Positions 9,636-18,657 of a DNA stretch of 64,000 nucleotides are shown piece by piece. The position numbers were made by a program, and so were the translations under genes. A model generated the notes under the pieces. That model had not been told where the DNA came from and made no database searches. It worked only from the letters and a program-made list of their open reading frames with translations. Source of the DNA: Hoylesella nanceiensis DSM 19126 = JCM 15639 (lineage in GTDB: Bacteria; Bacteroidota; Bacteroidia; Bacteroidales; Bacteroidaceae); contig NZ_KB904327.1 of NCBI RefSeq assembly GCF_000379965.1, positions 620,001-684,000 on the forward strand, in the 5' to 3' direction. Position 1 is the stretch's first letter. Every line of letters starts with the position of its first letter.

Positions 9636-10763
9636 CTATTTCTTAAATGCTTTTATAAATCGTGTGAAGCCATCTTTAAAGAAGAAAGGAATACCATATA
9701 AAGACTCTTCTGGGAAAGTTACAATGTTTCTAAACTGCATTTCAAGGTGTCCTTTCATTGCAATAAAACGCTGAACAAAGAGATTTTTAGAGGTTGTTTG
9801 TATACGCTTGTCGTGATAACCGAAGTTTCCAGAGTCGAGAATGTAACGTAATAAACGCTTAGCATCTTTCTTATACCTATTATTATATAAAGGCATTACC
9901 TCCTCAGGACAACCTAAATAGTCTACAGCCATTGTTGCAAATACGCTCCAAACCTTTGTTAGCCCAAGATATTCTATATCCTTTAAAAGTTCAGTTCTAT
10001 TGATATCATCTTTATGTGTATAAAGATATCTCATCCAATCGCTCAACTGTCGCAATCCAACAGCACTACCAAAATAGTGTCGAGCCGCATGAAGAAAGAT
10101 GAAAAGAGCATCGAAATGCACTGGAGGTAATACAACTTTAGCCTCTCCTATATTACATATTAAAGGAGGGTTTTGAGCAAACATTCTCTTAGTCCAGGTC
10201 ATTGTATTTTTCATCGCCTTGCGATTTATAGCTCCATGAATATCTCCATGCAATTCAACTACAATGTCTTTACAAATAAACAACGCATGAGGTCTATCTG
10301 GATCTACCTCTGTCATCGGCACAGAAAAGTACTTATGAAGTTCATCTACCGCTTTCTTATACTCGCCAGTTTCTAAGAAAAGCAAGTCGATATCACCCGA
10401 TTGACGCAACAAAGGCTTTGGATAACATTGTGCAACTGCCTGTCCTTTTAATAGGAAAGCTTTAATATTTAGTTTTTCGCAGGCATCAAACAATTCAATA
10501 AGGAGGTTATTCATGGCCTTATTTGCTTGTTCGATGTTTGAAGTAAGCATTATTAAGTTGAAGTAAATGTTTTGATTTGGCTTGAGTTGAGCGGGCAACT
10601 TACTGATGACATTGGTACATACTCCAATAACAGTTTGTGCCAACATCAAATCTTTTATGGTCTCCCAATCTGTCGAACCATCAAATATTTCTTCCTTAAC
10701 AGGCTTTTCCCAGATTCCACTTCTATACAACTCTAGGAATTGTTCTTCTGCTTTTGTAAACAT
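9636..10763 (-). CDS. nucleotidyltransferase-fold protein (NTP_transf_5-like)
   Basis: 375 aa cytoplasmic protein resembling the NTP_transf_5 family (PF14907). The key stretch is FLLKGQAVA followed by RQSGDIDLLF, the DxD-type metal-binding motif of the DNA polymerase beta-like fold (around 100-130). The rest is helical, without signal peptide or membrane segment. Substrate is unknown. It sits between glycosyltransferase genes, which suggests surface-glycan work. Relatives also occur beside PqqD-like and HPr-kinase-like genes in lasso-peptide-type clusters, and such genes lie 7 kb away on the other strand. Confidence 0.75.
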   Translation of the reverse strand: MFTKAEEQFLELYRSGIWEKPVKEEIFDGSTDWETIKDLMLAQTVIGVCTNVISKLPAQLKPNQNIYFNLIMLTSNIEQANKAMNNLLIELFDACEKLNIKAFLLKGQAVAQCYPKPLLRQSGDIDLLFLETGEYKKAVDELHKYFSVPMTEVDPDRPHALFICKDIVVELHGDIHGAINRKAMKNTMTWTKRMFAQNPPLICNIGEAKVVLPPVHFDALFIFLHAARHYFGSAVGLRQLSDWMRYLYTHKDDINRTELLKDIEYLGLTKVWSVFATMAVDYLGCPEEVMPLYNNRYKKDAKRLLRYILDSGNFGYHDKRIQTTSKNLFVQRFIAMKGHLEMQFRNIVTFPEESLYGIPFFFKDGFTRFIKAFKK

Positions 10764-10845
10764 ACAAGCTTATTTTTAGTGTGTTTCTTCTTATTCAAAC
10801 ATGATTAATATTGGTGTTTTTTAAGAAGAATAGCTTCTTTCGTAA

Positions 10846-11670
10846 TTAGTTTCGTAATGCTTTTTTATAGATAAATGTTCGTATACTATTAGGCAACAAG
10901 AATTGAACCAAGCCACGAACACAATCGTTATAAATCATTCTTGGTAAAGAAATTAGTTTCTTTTCATACATCCAATGGTTAAATTTCAATATATCTTTAT
11001 AGTATTTCAAACCGCCACGACGTGCAAACTGGTCGTAACCTGAACGAACATTCACCACTACTTCAGGGATATTTTTAAAGGTACAACCTGCCAAAATCAT
11101 TCTAGCCCAAAGGAAATAGTCTTCTTGAATAAATCCTGCTTGATAGCTTCCCGCTTTTAACAGATCTTCTTTTTTCACTATAATGGTTACATGATTCACG
11201 CCACAACGTGACTTCATAAATTGCTTTATCTCTGCATCTGAGCAAGGAAGGATACGCTTACTGATGATATTTTCAGGTGTTTCTGCAAATTCTGTAATCA
11301 TACCTCCAACTAAAGACAAGCTATCATCTTTCTTAAACTCGTTCATTTGCAGTTCAAAACGATTAGGAAGAGAAATATCATCACTATCCATTCGAGCTAG
11401 ATAGTTATATTGTGCATTCTCAACAGCAATGCGCAATGCTCCGCCTAAACCCACATTTTTCTCTTGATACAATGTTCTTAATTGTGGGAATACACTTTTT
11501 TTATCTTCTAGAACCTTTGACAATGTCTCTGGAACTGGTCCATCTACGACCACAACAATCTCACTTGGAGGCAAGGTTTGATTGATAATTGAGTCGAGAG
11601 CGACATCGAGTTGTTCAGGGTTGTCGTTCTTATAAACCGACATTATTACTGAAAAATCATAATTACTCAT
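10846..11670 (-). CDS. family 2 glycosyltransferase
   Basis: 274 aa GT-A-fold glycosyltransferase. The N terminus (FSVIMSVYKNDNPEQL) is the GT2 nucleotide-binding start and ARMDSDDIS (around 93-101) carries the metal-binding DxD. The later EDYFLWARM fits the ED catalytic-base region. The domain order resembles AmsE-like exopolysaccharide glycosyltransferases. The acceptor and sugar cannot be predicted. It lies in a minus-strand run with the nucleotidyltransferase-like gene and the WecA-type transferase, consistent with surface-polysaccharide assembly at the cytoplasmic face. Confidence 0.88.
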   Translation of the reverse strand: MSNYDFSVIMSVYKNDNPEQLDVALDSIINQTLPPSEIVVVVDGPVPETLSKVLEDKKSVFPQLRTLYQEKNVGLGGALRIAVENAQYNYLARMDSDDISLPNRFELQMNEFKKDDSLSLVGGMITEFAETPENIISKRILPCSDAEIKQFMKSRCGVNHVTIIVKKEDLLKAGSYQAGFIQEDYFLWARMILAGCTFKNIPEVVVNVRSGYDQFARRGGLKYYKDILKFNHWMYEKKLISLPRMIYNDCVRGLVQFLLPNSIRTFIYKKALRN

Positions 11671-11741
11671 TTCTTTTTTCTTCTTTACATTTAAACTTCA
11701 ATTTACTTTCTTAATGTTTTCACTGGCATTGATTATTCTTA

Positions 11742-12149
11742 TTACTTCACAGAAAACAGGTTTACTGCTTCTATATACCTCTCTATTTGAGGATGATACA
11801 TATTTCTCAATCGTTTTTGCTTTATCTTTTTTATAATGAATTGTTGTAAGAATACTAATAAAAAGCCTATCGCAAAGCCCACGAGAAAAGTGTAGTTGCC
11901 TAGCGGAAGGTATTGTTCTGGAAAGGCAGACAACACAAAGAAGGGCAATAAAAAGATGAGAGCTAATAGCGTATAGCGTTTTCTTGCATTGCCTTCCATA
12001 TCTAAAACGGATTGTTTTTCGATGACATAATCGTCAAAGTCTGATTGATTTACACCGAAATCAGCCATCTTTGGAAACGTATCTAAATAGTCGTAATGAG
12101 CTATTTTGTATCTCAATTGTCGTTCGAAATCATTAAAAATCCATTCCAT
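11742..12149 (-). CDS. small membrane protein of unknown function
   Basis: 135 aa with no family I recognise. The first 60 residues are hydrophilic and acidic/aromatic (FNDFERQLRYK), followed by two adjacent hydrophobic helices (about 62-80 and 86-107: LLALIFLLPFFVLSAF and TFLVGFAIGFLLVFL), then a basic KKIKQKR stretch and a short soluble tail. This predicts an inner-membrane hairpin with both ends in the cytoplasm. It is first in the run that continues with the GT2 gene, 71 bp away, so a role in glycan synthesis is possible but unproven. Confidence 0.6.
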   Translation of the reverse strand: MEWIFNDFERQLRYKIAHYDYLDTFPKMADFGVNQSDFDDYVIEKQSVLDMEGNARKRYTLLALIFLLPFFVLSAFPEQYLPLGNYTFLVGFAIGFLLVFLQQFIIKKIKQKRLRNMYHPQIERYIEAVNLFSVK

Positions 12150-12191
12150 ATCGTTCTTTATTGGTTTAGAATGTTACTTTGTTTTCTTGTA

Positions 12192-12278
12192 AATTCAATA
12201 CTTTTACAGCATAATTACAATGCTTTTACCTTGTAATTGCTATGCTTTTATAGTTTAATTACTATGCTTTTAGTTTAC
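12192..12278 (-). repeat. 22-bp-period palindromic repeat array C (4 units)
   Basis: Units at 12192 (21 bp), 12213, 12235 and 12257 (22 bp each). Read on the minus strand, a typical unit starts AAAAGCATTGTAATTAC, close to units of array E. The array touches the stop codon of the BrkB-type gene (12275-12277) and fills most of the gap to the next minus-strand gene. Confidence 0.8.
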
Positions 12279-13600
12279 AATTCCATAACAGCCACTTTCC
12301 GCAAGCTGTTTAAGTAGTTTCGATGAATGGCGTATACGGTTTGCCAAGCATCGCTATCTTCCACCTCTTCACGTATATTCATATCCACATTCCATTGTCC
12401 CAAAGCCTCTAAACGGTCTATTGTCATTCCCACAGAGATATGCTCTGGCGACGTTGTAGGTTGATATACAGGGTCTTGTTCTCCATCTATCATAATACTC
12501 TTACTCATCAAGTCCGCCTCAACTAAATCATCTAATAGGTCTTGCACCACTCTAATAGAAACATTTGTCTCTAGTTTTAATTCCTTGGCAGTATATGGTT
12601 TAAGTCCTAAAGCAAAGCGTTTGCACACCTTATTTAATAAGATGAGGCATAAAAAGAGTTTATATCGATAGCTTAACTTCTTGATATCGGTAAACAAATC
12701 GAACTTTTCTAGGTTCTGATTTGTATAACATAGTTCGGCACCGAACAAACAGATGGTCCATGAAAGTTGCAACCATAGCATGAAAAGGGGTAAGGCTGCG
12801 AATGAACCATAGATGGCATTGTAACTTGAAAGGAATATCTGTGAGTTGATATATACATATTGTAAGAGCTGCATTGCAAAGCCTGAAAGGATTCCAGGTA
12901 CGATTGTTGCCCGTAGTTTTACGTTTGTATTGGGCATAAACACATAGAAAAGGATAAAAACTATTGACATGATGACATACGGCATCAATGCAATAACTCC
13001 TTCCATAACGGTTCCTAAAAAGGTATATGCATGCGCTTTATCTGCTATTGTCGCTATGTATATGGAAAGACCTGATGTTAAGACAATCATAATAGGAATG
13101 ATAAAGAACATCGCAATATAGTCTACAAAAGTACGAACAATGGTTCTTTCCGACTTAACATTCCATATATCATTAAAGGTAAGCTCTGTTTTTCGGGTCA
13201 ACATAATGATAGTCCAGAGCATAAAAAGAAGTCCAATTCCTAAGAATACTCCACTTTTAGTATGCACAAGATAAGAGTTTACAAAGCCAATGATGGTCTC
13301 TGCCGCCTGAGGTTGACTCTCTAAAGCACCTCTAAACCATACTTCTATATATTTAGAGTATCCAAATCCTCTCGCAATAGCAAACACTACGGCACAAATA
13401 GGCACAACAGCAAGGAGCGAACTATAAGTTAATGCAGATGCATAGTCCATTATTCGCTTTGTTGTAAAGAACTTAATAGAGAGATAAAGGATTTTTATCA
13501 CGTTATAAAAGAAATAACGTAAAGCAGACACATCATCAGGACCGATGCGCCAAATATCTGTTGTTAGGAATTGCTTTAAAGCTTCAAATCTAGCTGTCAC
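12275..13600 (-). CDS. YihY/BrkB-family membrane protein with C-terminal winged-helix region
   Basis: 441 aa. Residues about 35-290 contain six or more hydrophobic helices with the family signatures MDYASALTYSSLLAVVP, YGSFAALPLFMLWL and LFGAELCYT of the YihY/BrkB group (once mislabelled RNase BN). After about 300 a soluble region follows that looks like a winged helix (KPYTAKELKLETNVSIR then VQDLLDDLVEADLM), as in many Bacteroidetes members. Transport activity is suspected for the family but its substrate is unknown. The stop codon overlaps repeat array C; rnpB lies upstream in the same orientation. Confidence 0.88.
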   Translation of the reverse strand: MTARFEALKQFLTTDIWRIGPDDVSALRYFFYNVIKILYLSIKFFTTKRIMDYASALTYSSLLAVVPICAVVFAIARGFGYSKYIEVWFRGALESQPQAAETIIGFVNSYLVHTKSGVFLGIGLLFMLWTIIMLTRKTELTFNDIWNVKSERTIVRTFVDYIAMFFIIPIMIVLTSGLSIYIATIADKAHAYTFLGTVMEGVIALMPYVIMSIVFILFYVFMPNTNVKLRATIVPGILSGFAMQLLQYVYINSQIFLSSYNAIYGSFAALPLFMLWLQLSWTICLFGAELCYTNQNLEKFDLFTDIKKLSYRYKLFLCLILLNKVCKRFALGLKPYTAKELKLETNVSIRVVQDLLDDLVEADLMSKSIMIDGEQDPVYQPTTSPEHISVGMTIDRLEALGQWNVDMNIREEVEDSDAWQTVYAIHRNYLNSLRKVAVMEL

Positions 13601-13637
13601 GTATCTTTCTTTATCTAAAGTGTAACAAAAAGAAAAA

Positions 13638-14010
13638 CAGAGTCTCTATAAGCCGGGTTCTGTTCCTTTATATTCTCTCGAAAAATAAAGGCATCTGTCA
13701 TTTATCTAGATTGTAAGTCACCTTACAACTCAAGCATTCTACCCTCCATCGGAATAATTCGAGCGAGCAACTCTCAAACGATGGTATACGCGAACTTGCA
13801 GCTTTCGGTTGGCACAGCTTAACGATCACCCGTTAACTGGTAGTCTCTTACACTACCTTCTCACCCTTACCACCTTGCGATGGCGGTTATTTTCTTCTAC
13901 CATAACCTACTATTACTAGTAGCTTTTACTTTCAAAAGCGAAACGCTCTACGCTGCCCGGACTTTCCTTTTGCCTTCTTTTAAAGGCAAACGACAGAACC
14001 AAGACTCTGC
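13638..14010 (-). ncRNA. rnpB: RNase P RNA (class A)
   Basis: The catalytic RNA that matures tRNA 5' ends. On the minus strand the conserved 5' element GAAAGTCCGGGCAGC (13953-13967 region) and the 3' element ACAGAACCCGGCTTAT (13649-13664 region) are both present in the right order and about 300 nt apart. The ends pair to form P1: CAGAGTCTT near 14008 against AGACTCTG near 13640. Length is about 370 nt, normal for bacterial class A RNase P RNA. A -7 box lies just upstream at 14022-14029. Exact ends are estimated from P1. An ORF crossing it on the plus strand (13880-14113) is a shadow. Confidence 0.95.
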
Positions 14011-14021
14011 ATTTCCTATTG

Positions 14022-14029
14022 CAAAGGTA
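14022..14029 (-). promoter_or_regulatory. rnpB promoter, -7 box
   Basis: Read on the minus strand TACCTTTG, matching TAnnTTTG, 12 bases upstream of the inferred 5' end of rnpB. Confidence 0.65.
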
Positions 14030-14251
14030 CGTAATATATCTGGATTTAGGTTCTCAAAAAGACACAAAAATGAGCAAATACACCATTTTATTTATTATAA
14101 TACATTAATTTAATGAATAAAGTACACATCTACTGCGCTCTGAACCGCATTTATAACAAGAAAGAAAAGCAGAATAAGACAAAAAGAAAGGATTTGAGTT
14201 TAATAGCCGTTAAGAGGTTCCTTAAAACTGTTAAAACAGGATAAAGAATAG

Positions 14252-14291
14252 TGACAAAATGACAGTTTAATATATTTTGCCATTATATTTG
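14252..14291 (+). promoter_or_regulatory. htrA promoter with TGACA direct repeat
   Basis: A -7 box TATATTTG (14284-14291). Where the -33 element should be there is instead a direct repeat TGACAAAATGACA (14252-14264). This may be a recognition element for an alternative sigma factor or a stress regulator; that is inference. Leader about 80 nt. Confidence 0.5.
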
Positions 14292-14375
14292 TAACTACTT
14301 AATACGAAAACAGCATCATTTTCTTATAAGAAAGAAGTATTTAACCATAGAAATAAACAAATAAAATTATTACAT

Positions 14376-15842
14376 ATGAAAAATTATTCAAAGTATTTTC
14401 TTGCAGCTATGTGCGTTGGTGCCATGGCATTATCTACAGGAACATTTTTAAAAGTACATGCAAATACATCAGCAGCAGTGGTTGCTGGGCAGCCAGTTGA
14501 TCTAACTTACGCTGCGGACAAGTCTCTTCCTGCAGTGGTATATATTAAATATGTCCAGAATAGTAAGGTGCAAACAGTGAATGTTGAGTCTGATCCTTTC
14601 TCTGATTTCTTTGGAGATCCATTCGGATTCTTTGGCAATCCACGTGGCGGACAAGGTGGAACTCAAAAGCGACAAGTGCAAACTCCAAAGAGAGAGGCTA
14701 GCGGAAGTGGTGTCATTATCTCTCCCGATGGCTATATCGTAACCAACAATCACGTTGTAGAAGGAGCCGATCAGCTTACTGTTACATTAAATGACAACCG
14801 TGAATACAATGCAAGAATCATCGGTACAGACAAGAATTCTGACCTTGCTCTTATCAAAGTAGATGGCAAAAACTTACCCGCTATTCAAATAGGAAACTCT
14901 GATGACCTCAAAGTTGGCGAATGGGTGCTTGCTGTTGGTAACCCTTTCAACCTCAACAACACTGTTACTGCAGGTATTGTTAGTGCCAAAGCACGTTCTT
15001 TAGGTGCGAATGGTGTGGAGTCATTCATACAAACTGACGCTGCAATTAATAGTGGAAACTCTGGTGGTGCACTTGTAAATACACGTGGAGAGCTTGTTGG
15101 TATCAATGCAATGCTCTACTCTCAAACTGGTTCTTACAGCGGTTATGGATTCGCAATTCCAACAACTATCATGACAAAGGTTGTGGAAGACCTCAAGAAA
15201 TACGGTACTGTTCAACGTGCAGTGCTAGGTATCATGGGTGCAAATGTGCTCGACTGGAAGGACAAACAAAAAGAAGAAGGTAAAGATTTGGACCTTGGAA
15301 CAAACGAAGGTATATATGTTTCAAAGGTTGAAAGCAATAGTGCTGGCGAAGCTGCAGGCTTAAAAGAAGGTGATGTTATTGTCGCTGTAGATGGTAAAAA
15401 GGTTACAAAAATGTCTGAACTTCAAGAGCTCATGGCAGGAAAACGCCCTGGAGACAAGCTAACTATCACTTATCTTCATAACAAGAAGAAAGAAAGCAAA
15501 ACCGTTACACTTAAGAATGCACAAGGAAACACAAGCATTGTGAAGTCTGCAGACCTTGATGTTCTTGGCGGAAACTTCCGTACTGTAACCGAACAACAAA
15601 AAAATGAGCTAAAGATTGCTTATGGATTGGAAGTAATTAAGGTTAATGATGGAGCTTTGAAGAAGGCTGGAATTGGTAAAGGACTTATCATCTTAGATGT
15701 TAACGACACACCAATGAAGTCATTATCTGACCTCCAAAATGCAGTAAAATCTGCTTCTACGGCTAAAGATCCCGTTCTTTATATCAAGGGAGTATGGCCT
15801 ACTGGCAAGAAAGATTATTTCGCAATACAAATCGGTCAATAA
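14376..15842 (+). CDS. htrA: periplasmic serine protease Do/HtrA
   Basis: 488 aa DegP/HtrA protease-chaperone that handles misfolded envelope proteins. An N-terminal signal sequence (about 1-30, cut near VHANTS) precedes a trypsin-like domain whose triad is complete: His126 (NNHVVEG), Asp156 (NSDLALI) and Ser229 (GNSGGAL). Two PDZ domains follow (about 285-385 and 395-488). The Gly/Gln-rich loop DPFGFFGNPRGGQGG near 75-95 corresponds to the LA loop. It stands alone: a promoter lies at 14284 and a strong terminator at 15871. The TGACA repeat upstream hints at stress control. Confidence 0.96.
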   Translation: MKNYSKYFLAAMCVGAMALSTGTFLKVHANTSAAVVAGQPVDLTYAADKSLPAVVYIKYVQNSKVQTVNVESDPFSDFFGDPFGFFGNPRGGQGGTQKRQVQTPKREASGSGVIISPDGYIVTNNHVVEGADQLTVTLNDNREYNARIIGTDKNSDLALIKVDGKNLPAIQIGNSDDLKVGEWVLAVGNPFNLNNTVTAGIVSAKARSLGANGVESFIQTDAAINSGNSGGALVNTRGELVGINAMLYSQTGSYSGYGFAIPTTIMTKVVEDLKKYGTVQRAVLGIMGANVLDWKDKQKEEGKDLDLGTNEGIYVSKVESNSAGEAAGLKEGDVIVAVDGKKVTKMSELQELMAGKRPGDKLTITYLHNKKKESKTVTLKNAQGNTSIVKSADLDVLGGNFRTVTEQQKNELKIAYGLEVIKVNDGALKKAGIGKGLIILDVNDTPMKSLSDLQNAVKSASTAKDPVLYIKGVWPTGKKDYFAIQIGQ

Positions 15843-15870
15843 GATTTTAGTATCAATTTAAAACCTCAAT

Positions 15871-15914
15871 AAACGAGAAGGCAGATTATTTTGCCTTCTC
15901 GTTTATTCTTTTTA
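15871..15914 (+). terminator. rho-independent terminator after htrA
   Basis: AAACGAGAAGGCA (15871-15883) pairs with TGCCTTCTCGTTT (15892-15904), followed by ATTCTTTTT. Confidence 0.92.
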
Positions 15915-16031
15915 TACATCTAAACGCGCTAAAACAACAAGAAAAAAGCTACCAAAATGCTTAAAAACACCTATTCAGACAGTTAAGTATAAAGATTATA
16001 TAAAATGATACAAATAAATCATTTAAAGTTC

Positions 16032-16062
16032 TTGTCAATATAAAATAAAATCTATATATTTG
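16032..16062 (+). promoter_or_regulatory. rpoD promoter
   Basis: TTG (16032-16034), a 20-bp gap, then TATATTTG (16055-16062). This is one of the two clearest full Bacteroidetes-type promoters in the window. The leader is about 20 nt. Confidence 0.75.
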
Positions 16063-16087
16063 CAACTAGCACTAAACCTGCAGACAG

Positions 16088-16951
16088 ATGAGACAACTAA
16101 AGATATCCAAATCGATTACAAATCGAGAAGATTCTACTCTTGACAAATACCTACAAGAGATCACACAAGAACGACTTCTTACCGCAGAAGAAGAGATTGC
16201 ACTTGCTCGTAAGATTAAAGAAGGCGACAAAGACGCCCTCCAAAAGCTTACAAGAGCGAACTTACGCTTTGTTGTTTCAGTTGCAAAACAATACCAGCAC
16301 CAAGGACTTAGCCTTCCAGATCTTATCAATGAAGGCAATATTGGTTTGATAAAGGCTGCAGAAAAGTTTGATGATACAAGAGGTTTCAAATTCATTTCGT
16401 ATGCAGTTTGGTGGATTCGCCAAAGCATTATGCAAGCTCTTGCCGACCAAAGTCGTCTTGTTCGCTTACCACTTAACCAAGTTGGATCAGTAAACAAGAT
16501 AAATAAAATATCAAATAAGTTTGAACAAGAGTTCGAAAGAAAGCCTTCTATTGCAGAGATTGCAGAAGAAATTAACTTGTCACAAGAAAGAGTTTCAGAT
16601 GCAATTAAAGGCAATAACCGCCACGTTTCGATGGATGCTCCATTAACAGACGGCAACGATAACGGATTAGCAGACCTACTTCAAGGCAACGAAGGTCCAG
16701 ATATTGACACCCATTTATTATTAGAATCGCTTCGTGAAGAATTGAAGTTGGCTTTAAATATATTAGATGAACGTGAGCGTTTCGTTATTGAAGCATTCTA
16801 TGGAATCAACCAACCGGAGATGACTCTTCAAGAAATTGGCGCTAAAAAAGGATTAACAAGAGAACGAGCACGCCAAATTCGAGAGAAAGCTATAAGGAAA
16901 TTAAGAAAGAATACACAAAATAAGCTCCTTAAAAGTTATCTCGGCAAATAA
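16088..16951 (+). CDS. rpoD: primary RNA polymerase sigma factor (RpoD/SigA)
   Basis: 287 aa, the short Bacteroidetes form of the housekeeping sigma factor that recognises the -7/-33 promoters seen throughout this window. It lacks region 1.1. Region 1.2 (DKYLQEI) starts near residue 20, regions 2.1-2.4 include [26 protein letters not shown] and the aromatic [18 protein letters not shown], region 3 is present, and region 4.2 shows the helix-turn-helix [19 protein letters not shown]. All core elements are intact. It is a single gene with its own promoter. Confidence 0.96.
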   Translation: MRQLKISKSITNREDSTLDKYLQEITQERLLTAEEEIALARKIKEGDKDALQKLTRANLRFVVSVAKQYQHQGLSLPDLINEGNIGLIKAAEKFDDTRGFKFISYAVWWIRQSIMQALADQSRLVRLPLNQVGSVNKINKISNKFEQEFERKPSIAEIAEEINLSQERVSDAIKGNNRHVSMDAPLTDGNDNGLADLLQGNEGPDIDTHLLLESLREELKLALNILDERERFVIEAFYGINQPEMTLQEIGAKKGLTRERARQIREKAIRKLRKNTQNKLLKSYLGK

Positions 16952-16960
16952 GTAAAAAAA

Positions 16961-16995
16961 GGCGAATTAGACTGTGGTCTCTCACTAATTCAGCC
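16961..16995. other. stem-loop after rpoD
   Basis: GGCGAATTAG (16961-16970) pairs with CTAATTCAGCC (16985-16995), with a possible inner AGAC/GTCT stem. An A-run precedes it but no T-run follows on the plus strand, so as a plus-strand terminator it is weak; read on the minus strand it ends in a T-run, but no minus gene feeds it. Confidence 0.4.
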
Positions 16996-17128
16996 CCAAA
17001 GAGCGAACCAATAGAATTAAAATAGAACTCAATTTAAAAGAAAGAAAATAATAAATTGCTGACATAATCGTATGTTTTAAGATTAGAAGTTCATCTAATA
17101 TTTTCTAGGAACATCATCTTTATAGCAA

Positions 17129-17143
17129 CAGAACATTGTTCTG
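17129..17143. other. 15-bp inverted repeat upstream of the secreted unknown
   Basis: CAGAACATTGTTCTG, a perfect 7+7 dyad around one base, 41 bp before the start codon at 17184. It could be an operator or a leader hairpin. Confidence 0.4.
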
Positions 17144-17183
17144 CGATTTATTCAGCAGGCATATTCAATACAAATAATTATTT

Positions 17184-17600
17184 ATGACAATTGCAATTAA
17201 CAAGAAGTTAGGTCTTCTTTTATTATTCTTCATCTGCTTTATCAGCGGATTTGCAGCAACAAAACAAACCAAAATATACATGTTTGGCGTTGCAACTTCA
17301 TTCAATGATTCAACATTATACATTACAGAAATTCAAGAAATAAGCGGTGCTTATATCGATAGTAAAACAAAATTTCTTGTTGAAAGAGACAATTATTCAT
17401 ATCAACTAAGAGATTATCTTAAAGGTATTGGCGAGCAAACTCCGACAGCTACCACCATATTTGCTATCGAAAAGAAAGAGATTGAGAAGAAATACTTGGT
17501 TATAAAGAAGAAATATTTAGATCCAGGATTATACCAAGTAAAGCAAATCAACAACGCAAGTTTCACATTCAAGTCCATTACTCCCACTACAACAGAATAG
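17184..17600 (+). CDS. secreted protein of unknown function
   Basis: 138 aa; no family recognised. A signal sequence is clear (LGLLLLFFICFISGFAA, cleavage near 25). The remainder is soluble, Lys/Thr/Tyr-rich with an even beta-strand-like pattern and no cysteines, suggesting a small periplasmic beta protein. Its stop codon coincides with the start of repeat array D. The HprK-like kinase gene follows after the array; whether they are functionally linked is unknown. Confidence 0.6.
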   Translation: MTIAINKKLGLLLLFFICFISGFAATKQTKIYMFGVATSFNDSTLYITEIQEISGAYIDSKTKFLVERDNYSYQLRDYLKGIGEQTPTATTIFAIEKKEIEKKYLVIKKKYLDPGLYQVKQINNASFTFKSITPTTTE

Positions 17601-17708
17601 CTTTTGCAATGTAAACTCATTGCTATTTGCACTCAAAGGCTATGCTTTTATGCTGTAATAGCAATACTATTGCAACCTACTTACTAAAGCATTGTTTCAA
17701 AAGTAAAT
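17599..17708 (-). repeat. 22-bp-period palindromic repeat array D (5 units)
   Basis: Units at 17599, 17621, 17643, 17665 and 17687, exactly 22 bp apart. On the minus strand, AGCAATGAGTTTACATTGC occurs, very close to a unit of array E. The first unit overlaps the last two bases of the stop codon of the secreted protein gene; the array fills nearly the whole spacer before the kinase gene. Confidence 0.78.
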
Positions 17709-17763
17709 AGGTGCTATTTTACAAGTGGAAAAAGATTATAAGCATAAGACATTATCACAATCA

Positions 17764-18657
17764 ATGAAGAAACAAGATATTCACGATTTTAATATCGCTG
17801 AGTTAGATATAAGAATTATCTTCGAAGGTGATGGAACGAACAATATTAGTCTCATTCCATCATTTAGTCCTTTTGTAATCAAAGAGTCAAAAGGAGAAAG
17901 ATTGTTTACTTTCACGGTTTTAGATGAATTAGAACCCATTGCAGAAGACAAGTTAGACAATATCAGAAACTTTGATACTGGCAATGGAGATACCAATGTC
18001 GACAAGATCATTGATGGTGGTTATCAGTTCAGTATCAAGAACATCAACAACAAAGAATGTTGTTTATTGATAACCAACGATGATTTTACAGAATGTCATT
18101 GCAAACTATCTGGAACCTATACTATGCGTAGTTTTGGTTTAAATAATGCCCTTATTCTTATATATGCCTTTGCAGGGGGATTTAAAGATACCTGTTTAAT
18201 ACACGCATCTTTAGTAAGGCAAAACGGCTACGGCTATGCTTTCATCGCTAAAAGTGGAACAGGTAAGAGCACACAAGTTAGCTCTTGGCTAAGATATATA
18301 CCCAATTGCGACCTCATGAACGATGATAGTCCTGCAATACGAATCATCAACAACGAAGCATTTATATACGGAACACCATGGAGTGGCAAAACTCCTTGTT
18401 ATAGAAAGGTAAAAGCTAAGCTTGGAGCAATTACAAGAATAGACCGTGCTTCGGCAAACTCTATCGACCATCTACGTCCCGTTGAGGCTGTTGCATCAGT
18501 CCTTCCCGCTATATCTACAATGAAATGGGACAAGGTTATCTATAACAATACACACAAAATCATATTCAAATTAGTAGAATTAACATCACATTACATACTT
18601 CATTGTTTACCAAACGAAGAAGCAGCACAAATATGTCACAAAGCAATAGCCAAATAA
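17764..18657 (+). CDS. HPr-kinase-like protein (serine kinase family)
   Basis: 297 aa from the ATG at 17764 (a GTG at 17725 would add 13 residues but abuts the repeat array). The N-terminal half is not recognisable. The C-terminal half has a P-loop AKSGTGKST (Lys168) followed by NDDSPAIR and GTPWSGKTPCY, the pattern of HprK-related kinases found beside PqqD-like proteins in Bacteroidetes and in some lasso-peptide clusters, where relatives phosphorylate peptides. It lacks the HPr-binding context of true HprK. The S26-like gene starts inside its last 25 bases, so the two are translationally coupled. Substrate unknown. Confidence 0.75.
   Translation: MKKQDIHDFNIAELDIRIIFEGDGTNNISLIPSFSPFVIKESKGERLFTFTVLDELEPIAEDKLDNIRNFDTGNGDTNVDKIIDGGYQFSIKNINNKECCLLITNDDFTECHCKLSGTYTMRSFGLNNALILIYAFAGGFKDTCLIHASLVRQNGYGYAFIAKSGTGKSTQVSSWLRYIPNCDLMNDDSPAIRIINNEAFIYGTPWSGKTPCYRKVKAKLGAITRIDRASANSIDHLRPVEAVASVLPAISTMKWDKVIYNNTHKIIFKLVELTSHYILHCLPNEEAAQICHKAIAK

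Noticed and set aside
13880-14113. 77-codon plus-strand ORF
   Set aside because: It lies antisense across the 5' part of RNase P RNA and has no protein-like features.
16072-16656. 194-codon minus-strand ORF
   Set aside because: Antisense shadow of rpoD, whose plus-strand product is unmistakable.
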